Assembly (NCBI GenBank): GCA_007922195.1
Contig: ML682024.1
Span: 8,669,892-8,733,891 of the forward strand
DNA: 64,000 nucleotides
Direction of reading: 5' to 3'
Source: Podocnemis expansa
Taxonomy: Eukaryota > Chordata > Testudines > Podocnemididae
Of the stretch, positions 58,909 through 64,000 are shown one piece after another (positions within the stretch are counted from its first letter, which is position 1; every line of letters begins with the position of its first letter). The notes beneath the pieces are model-generated. The model had not been told where the DNA came from, did not search any database, and worked only from the letters and a program-made list of their open reading frames with translations. A program made the position numbers and the translations under genes.

Positions 58909-59249
58909 GCAGTGATGATCGGACAGGACAGGCTGGAGTAGAGCAGAGAAGGGATGCGGTCTCTGTGCTGCCTCAGCTATACAGCTCAGTCAGAGACTCA
59001 AAGCAGTGACAGCATCTGGATTCGCAGACCAGCTTTATGGGGCTGGAGGACACTGTGAGTGGGGAGAGGGTCTTTCTGCCTGAGGGGCAGAAGGGAGACA
59101 GAAGCATGTGGAAACTAGGGATGTCCTCTGCCCACACCTTATGGATTGGAGGGAACAGGACAGAGAGACTGTGGATTGTTGCATCCTGACTGTCAAGAGT
59201 AGAAGCTGCTGAGTCGTTTCATCCCTCTCAGTTCCCTTCCACCACTACA

Positions 59250-59280
59250 ATGATCCTGTCTCTGTGCTTCTTGCTGTCTG
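59250..59280 (+). CDS. Gene C exon 1: signal peptide start (intact)
   Basis: A 31-base exon, MILSLCFLLS, phase 1, donor GTGAGT. The same as in genes A and B. Confidence 0.65.
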
Positions 59281-60737
59281 GTGAGTACCTGGGAACCCTG
59301 GGCTACGTCATGACATTGATAGGACACAGAACTGAGGGCAGCCCCTGGTGCAGGCAGTCGGCAAGGAATGTTTTGTGGCAGAGATTTGGTCTGTTGGGAT
59401 GGTTGAAAGAGAGGGACCATCCCAAAGCCGTACAGGGCCAGTACTTAGGGCTGGGTATGTGCCGGGGCTAGCAGTCAGCCCAGGCCATGGTTACAGTCAC
59501 AGCCTCACAGAGCTTAAGGCCAGGACTAGCCCATCCAGCCCGACAACCTGATAGCCCAGAGCAGAGACTGTGTCCCAGTTTCCTGCACTGAACCAGTAGA
59601 CTGTGTTTGACAAGCATTTCCCAGAAAGGCCCCAGCCTGGATTTGTCTCCCTCACTCCCTTGGGAGCCTGGCCCAGTGGCTGCTCACTGCATTGTGAGAA
59701 GCTGCTGCCTCCTTTCTCACTGCAGTTCCCCCAGGTTCAGTGTCCAGGCTGTAGGTCTGCTTCTGCCTGTCCCTGCTGCATTAAAGAGCCCCTCAGTGTC
59801 TGGGGTTTTTTGTCCCAGAAGGGGCTTTGGCACAGCTGCACACAGGGAGCTCCTCTGGCCTCTCACAGTGAGATGTCTTTACCAGCCCTTGAGAGTTTTT
59901 TCTGGCTCTGTTCAGCACCCTCTGCACTTTTCCAACGTCCTTTAAACTGGGGACCCCAGCAGCAGATGCAGAGTCCAGTATCAGACTCACCAATGCCACA
60001 TGCTGGGGTAAAATCCTCTCCCTGCTCCTTCTCAGGGCTCCCCTCATTTGATAACCCACGACCACATGAGCCTTGTTGCCCCAGTGTCACCCTGGGAGCT
60101 CATCGAATTGGTCATCCACTTAAATCCTTTCCTGGGTCCCTGCTTTCCTAGCATTAGGCTGCTAGTCTCGCTGATGGAGTATCTTACTGCCAGCCCTCAC
60201 TGCAAGATGTGACCTTGCACATGGAGTCAGGGTGAGCTGGGCTCAGGGATGGAAACTCATGAGACTGCAGCTTAGCCTGGAGGCAAAGACCAGGTAGGGC
60301 TGTTGCCATTAGAGGCTCGTGGATTATGGGGGTCCAGCCCCAGGGCTCCCTGTTACCAGTGGGCGAGAGACACTGACCTGGGATCCAGGCTGGGTTCTGG
60401 TTCTGGATTCCCCACCCCCCAGTTAAGGGGTACTGGGTTTGGGGCTTAGGGTCAAACTCATCAAAGGGCTGGGCCCAAGTCACACAGTTGAATCCAACCC
60501 CAGATTTGTTTTCAGCAGGGGTTGGAATCAGGAAGTCACAGGGGACCCAGGAGTCAGGACTTTACACAGTGCATGGCACAGCTATATGGAGCAGGTGGGG
60601 GTTTTCTGACGAGATGTGTGGCGCTGGAGCAAGACCTGTGCTCATGGGGGGCACAGACCCACTCAGACTGTCCAGGCATCTCACAGCTGGGGAGATTCTA
60701 GCCCAGCAGTAACCACATGTCACTTTTCTGTCCCCAG

Positions 60738-60776
60738 GGTTCAGTCCTAGCAGGCAGGAGATCTGCTCAGTTCCTG
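60738..60776 (+). CDS. Gene C exon 2: leader mini-exon (intact)
   Basis: A 39-base exon between TGTCCCCAG and GTGAGT, encoding FSPSRQEICSVP in phase 1 to 1. Confidence 0.65.
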
Positions 60777-61435
60777 GTGAGTCCACCTGTCTGTCTGTCC
60801 TCGGCCTATCCTGAGCATTTACCCCTCCTTCTCCAGGCTAGCCAGCAACTAAGCCTGGGCTGTACCCTGCTCAGCACAGTGCAGTGGAGCAGGAAGGCAG
60901 TCAGATCTGCATGGGACCTAAGTGGGATGCGCAAATCTCATGGCTAACCCTTCCCTGCTCTGCTGACTTTCAGCTCTGCTCTGATCCAAGGCCTATGTGA
61001 CACAGAGGTGAGAGAGTTACATCCATTGCCTGTCCCACCCCTGGGGTACCAGCCCTGCAAAGCAGAAAACGCCACGGCTGTGATCCCAAACCATTTACCT
61101 TTACAGAGCACTGACTCCCGGCCCCTCATAGCTCTCCCAGCCATACTGTCCCAGCTAGGTCAGCCCAGTACATGCATTGGTGCCCTGTGTTCTAGGACAT
61201 GCCTGTCAGCAGGCAATGGGAGCCCAGCCCAATTGAACCTCTGGGCTCTTCTGCAATCCAAATGATCTTGCTTAATAAAATTTCTTGTCCCCTCATTTGC
61301 CCAGCTGGGCTGGAATCAGAGCATTCACCTGACCACCAAGGTAGCACATCCCCAACGATAGGTTACCTCCTGCCCACTGACAGCGCTGGGCACTCCAATG
61401 TCTCACTCACAGCTGTGACCCATTCTACTTCCTAG

Positions 61436-61729
61436 GCACTCTCTGTGCTCCCAGTCTCTACCTGAATCAGACGTCCATTTGACCAGGGGTCTCTGTGCGG
61501 CTCCAGTGCTCCATGCTCTCCCGCATCCTGGCCACTTGTGCCATCTTCTGTAAGGGCAGGGAGGAGATTTCTTCCCAAAAGGGCTTATTTCAGAGAGCCA
61601 CCTACAACTATGACCATGTGGTGTCAGAGGACAGCTCTGGGAATTACTCCTGTGGGTACGAGGTCAAGGACAGCAACAACCATGTGATCAAATCTGAGCT
61701 CAGCCCTGCCTAGCACCTCAGCATCACCA
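61436..61729 (+). pseudogene. Gene C Ig exon with two nonsense codons
   Basis: About as long as, and clearly paralogous to, the gene B Ig exon. Stops are at 61480 and 61711 in the phase 1 frame. It has no frameshift and keeps both Ig cysteines, so the decay is recent. Confidence 0.85.
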
Positions 61730-62009
61730 GTAAGTGAGGGGGGGGAGAGAGAGAGACAGATCCTATTGTAGCTCATCCCTGCCCAGCAACTTGGCATCAC
61801 AGGAAAGGGGGGTAAGCAGCAGATTGAGACTAACAGTTAAATAACAGACTCTGACAATCCAAATGTTGAAGTTCATTGATTTTCAAAGTCTAGAACAAAA
61901 ACTTTCCAAAAAAATCTCTTTCTTTCAAATTTGTCACAGGGACCCACCCACCCCCCAAACCCTGTATTGCATCCACCTTAGCTCAAACAGCACGGTCCAG
62001 GCAGATGGG

Positions 62010-62420
62010 GGACATCATAGAAATGCTGGTAGATGGTGGATTCTATTAAGTCCAGTCCCTGCACTGAGGCAGGGCAGAGTAAATGTCTGAACTGTACCTG
62101 ACAGGTGGTTTGTCCAACTTGTTCTTAATAGCCTCCAGTGATGGATTTGACAACCTCCCTCAGAAGCTGTTCCAGAGCTTTAACTGCTCTGGTTGCTAGA
62201 CAGTTTGTCCTGCTGTCTCATCTAAACCTCCCTTGCTGCAGAATGAGCCCATTCGTTCTTCTCCCACCATCATGGGCACTGAGAAGGCTTGATCACCATC
62301 CTCTCTATAACAGCCCTGAATCTTATAGACAGTTCTCAGGTCTTCCCTCAGTTTTCTTTTCTCACATCAAAACATGCCCAGGTCCATTTCAGTGGTGCTG
62401 CAACCAACCAGTTATTGCCA
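62010..62420 (-). mobile_element. CR1 LINE fragment after the gene C Ig exon
   Basis: ATCATAGAAATGCTGG, GACAACCTCCCTCAGAAGCT and AAACCTCCCTTGCTGCAGAA in CR1 order. Shared with genes A and B. Confidence 0.65.
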
Positions 62421-64000
62421 AGTTGTGTAGTTGTGCTAGGGCAGTGTGTGGCCTGTAGTGGGGCCATGGTCAACTCTGATCTCTTATGTGCTTATTGCCT
62501 AGGTGAGGACTCCAGCAGAGATGGCATCAGGAATTCCTCCTCCCAAGATAAATGATTCTGAAGCATTTATTTATTCTTGGGCCACTATTTAGGGGAATGT
62601 GAGTGCTGGGATGGGCAACCCCATTGTGTGTGGTTACCCTGACAATGGATTTGTAGGAAACACACAATAACACAATAGGGTGATGGGTACATCCAAGGGC
62701 GAGCATTCTCCCTGCTGCTCTCCCAGGCTTTAACCAGCATTGCTGAGCTGGGCAACATCTTTGCAAGGCAGGAAAATGGCTCTTTCAAATGGGGAATCCC
62801 AAACCCTTCTGTGGGGCAAGACTTTCACCTAGTGTTCACTGACCCCACCTGCTAAACTGCCATTTAGGGAATTATTTCCTCCCTCCCTACTCTCCATGTT
62901 TGTTGTTGCTCTGCCTGGAGGCATCAGATAAATCACCACACCTGGACTCACAAGTTCTTTCTTTCACTGTAACTAGTTATTTATGCTCTGTGCTCTAGTT
63001 CTGGAACAGAGGTGTCACAAACAGCAGGTGGGCAAACATAAGCGTGAGGCTTGTAGTTTGGGAAGCAGGTCCCCCACGCATTACCCAATTATACCCACAG
63101 CAATGGGTGATGGCAGGTATTATCTGTACTATAGGTACAGGAGCTCTTGGCTAGTACCTGGTAATGTGAAGAGCACCAAGCAGTTAATGACTCCTGGTGG
63201 ATGAGCTGAACCTATAGTGCGGGGTCTTCTGGCTTCTAGCTCAGTGCCATAATAACCCTGGGACATGTGCAGGTTGTCCACACCCACAAAGAAGTTCTCG
63301 AAAGGGGACAGGCTTTCCGATGCTGATGACGTGTGAGACGTTTGGCATCTGTAATAGAGCCTTTTAAAGTGGTTCCCACTGAGGGACAGCCAGGCCCAGA
63401 TTCTTTTCATCCTCACTGCAGAAAGCCAGGCAGGCAGCAGTGGAGAGAAATCAGACTCACAGCTCACAGCAACAGCTTGAGTGAGATCCAGGGATTCAGA
63501 CTGGCTTGGCACCCCATCCCCCCCACCCCCCGGCTTCTCCCCTTGCTGCATAGAGACTTTGGGCCAAACTCCCTGCCTGGAAAACCGTCCTGCCAGCAGC
63601 AGTTACCAGCTTTCACGGGGAGACCAGATTTCATGGTCCATGACATATTTTTCACAGCCATGAAGTTTATAGGGCCCTACTTATGCCCCTTTCTATCCTT
63701 TTCTGAGGACACAGCCAGTGCTAAGACCTCCTGCTAGTCCCTCTCCTCAGGGCTGGGTTACTTCTGTGATGAACTTCCAGCCACACAGTAACTTGTCTAT
63801 GCAGTAGGTGAAACTCTCTCAGATGCTGATCTCTAAGTATTGCATAATGTTTTGAATTTCATTGTGAATTATGATGCTTCACAGCAGTAACTTGTGCCAA
63901 AAATTGAAAGTAATGTACATTCAGTTTTAAACTTTTCTCCTTTATATTTTCATTTCTTAGTATTCCACATCATGTTTAGGACTTGTAAAACATGATTTTA
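62421..64000. other. Gene C downstream intron-like sequence
   Basis: 62540-63000 matches 10060-10600 and inverted 42150-42480. The rest to the right edge has no recognised exon. Confidence 0.45.

Larger units (their letters stand above)
59250..61729 (+). pseudogene. Gene C: Ig-like receptor copy with two stops in its Ig exon
   Basis: Leader exons 59250-59280 (MILSLCFLLS) and 60738-60776 (FSPSRQEICSVP) are intact with GTGAGT donors and correct phases. The Ig exon 61436-61729 is still 294 bases with a usable acceptor (TTCCTAG) and donor (AGTAAGT), but has TGA at 61480-61482 and TAG at 61711-61713. Gene B has CGA at the first site and CAG at the second, so both look like simple C-to-T changes. 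Other family marks survive (CSMLSR, IFCKGREE, SSGNYSCGYE). The membrane and tail exons would lie beyond the right edge. Exon skipping or a different downstream Ig exon could still give a product, so pseudogene refers to this exon. Confidence 0.75.

Overview
This window looks like nuclear DNA from a reptile, most likely a turtle. The reasons are spliced vertebrate genes with GT-AG introns, CR1 LINE tails, a tRNA-headed SINE with a CR1-like tail (as in tortoise SINEs), Penelope-like retroelement ends, abundant PIF/Harbinger-like and hAT-like MITEs, and degraded Ty3/gypsy elements. Most long open frames here are chance frames in repeats. The real genes are built from short exons.

The main content is a cluster of leukocyte-receptor-like immunoglobulin genes, resembling the mammalian LILR/PIR and bird CHIR families. 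I assembled them by matching splice sites and phases between copies. Gene Z (+, entering from the left) contributes a last exon at 1087-1277 with an arginine in its membrane segment, the activating type. Gene A (+, 3925-18171) has two leader exons, two 294-bp Ig exons, an uncharged membrane exon and a short tail that ends in a premature stop. Gene B (-, 44784 down to about 32261) has the same layout with one Ig domain and an intact ITIM (IHYASV) split across an intron. Gene C (+, from 59250) has intact leaders but two stops in its Ig exon. All internal junctions in A and B keep the phase series 1-1-1-1-2-1, which is strong evidence that the models are right.

A, B and C, with their flanks, are copies of one ancestral segment. 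B is inverted, so A and B are tail-to-tail and B and C head-to-head. A block about 0.3-0.4 kb upstream of each start codon (3581-3650, 45138-45209, 58839-58908) is unusually conserved and may be the shared promoter. An orphan signal-peptide exon (57123-57189) may belong to a further gene broken by a retrotransposon.

The rest is layered mobile DNA. One gypsy element (51837-56914) has both LTRs and a 5-bp target duplication. A second, older gypsy relic lies at 45990-50484. At least eleven MITEs carry a GTCTACAC- or GTCCACAC-like terminus, many with 3-bp duplications. Six hAT-like elements carry 8-bp duplications, and many Penelope-like ends occur, several as head-to-head palindromes, one flanking a relic of a GIY-YIG endonuclease. 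Several are nested, which gives a relative order of events. There are two sequence gaps (400 N and 10 N). I see no CRISPR array, rRNA gene, functional tRNA gene or host gene outside the receptor cluster.
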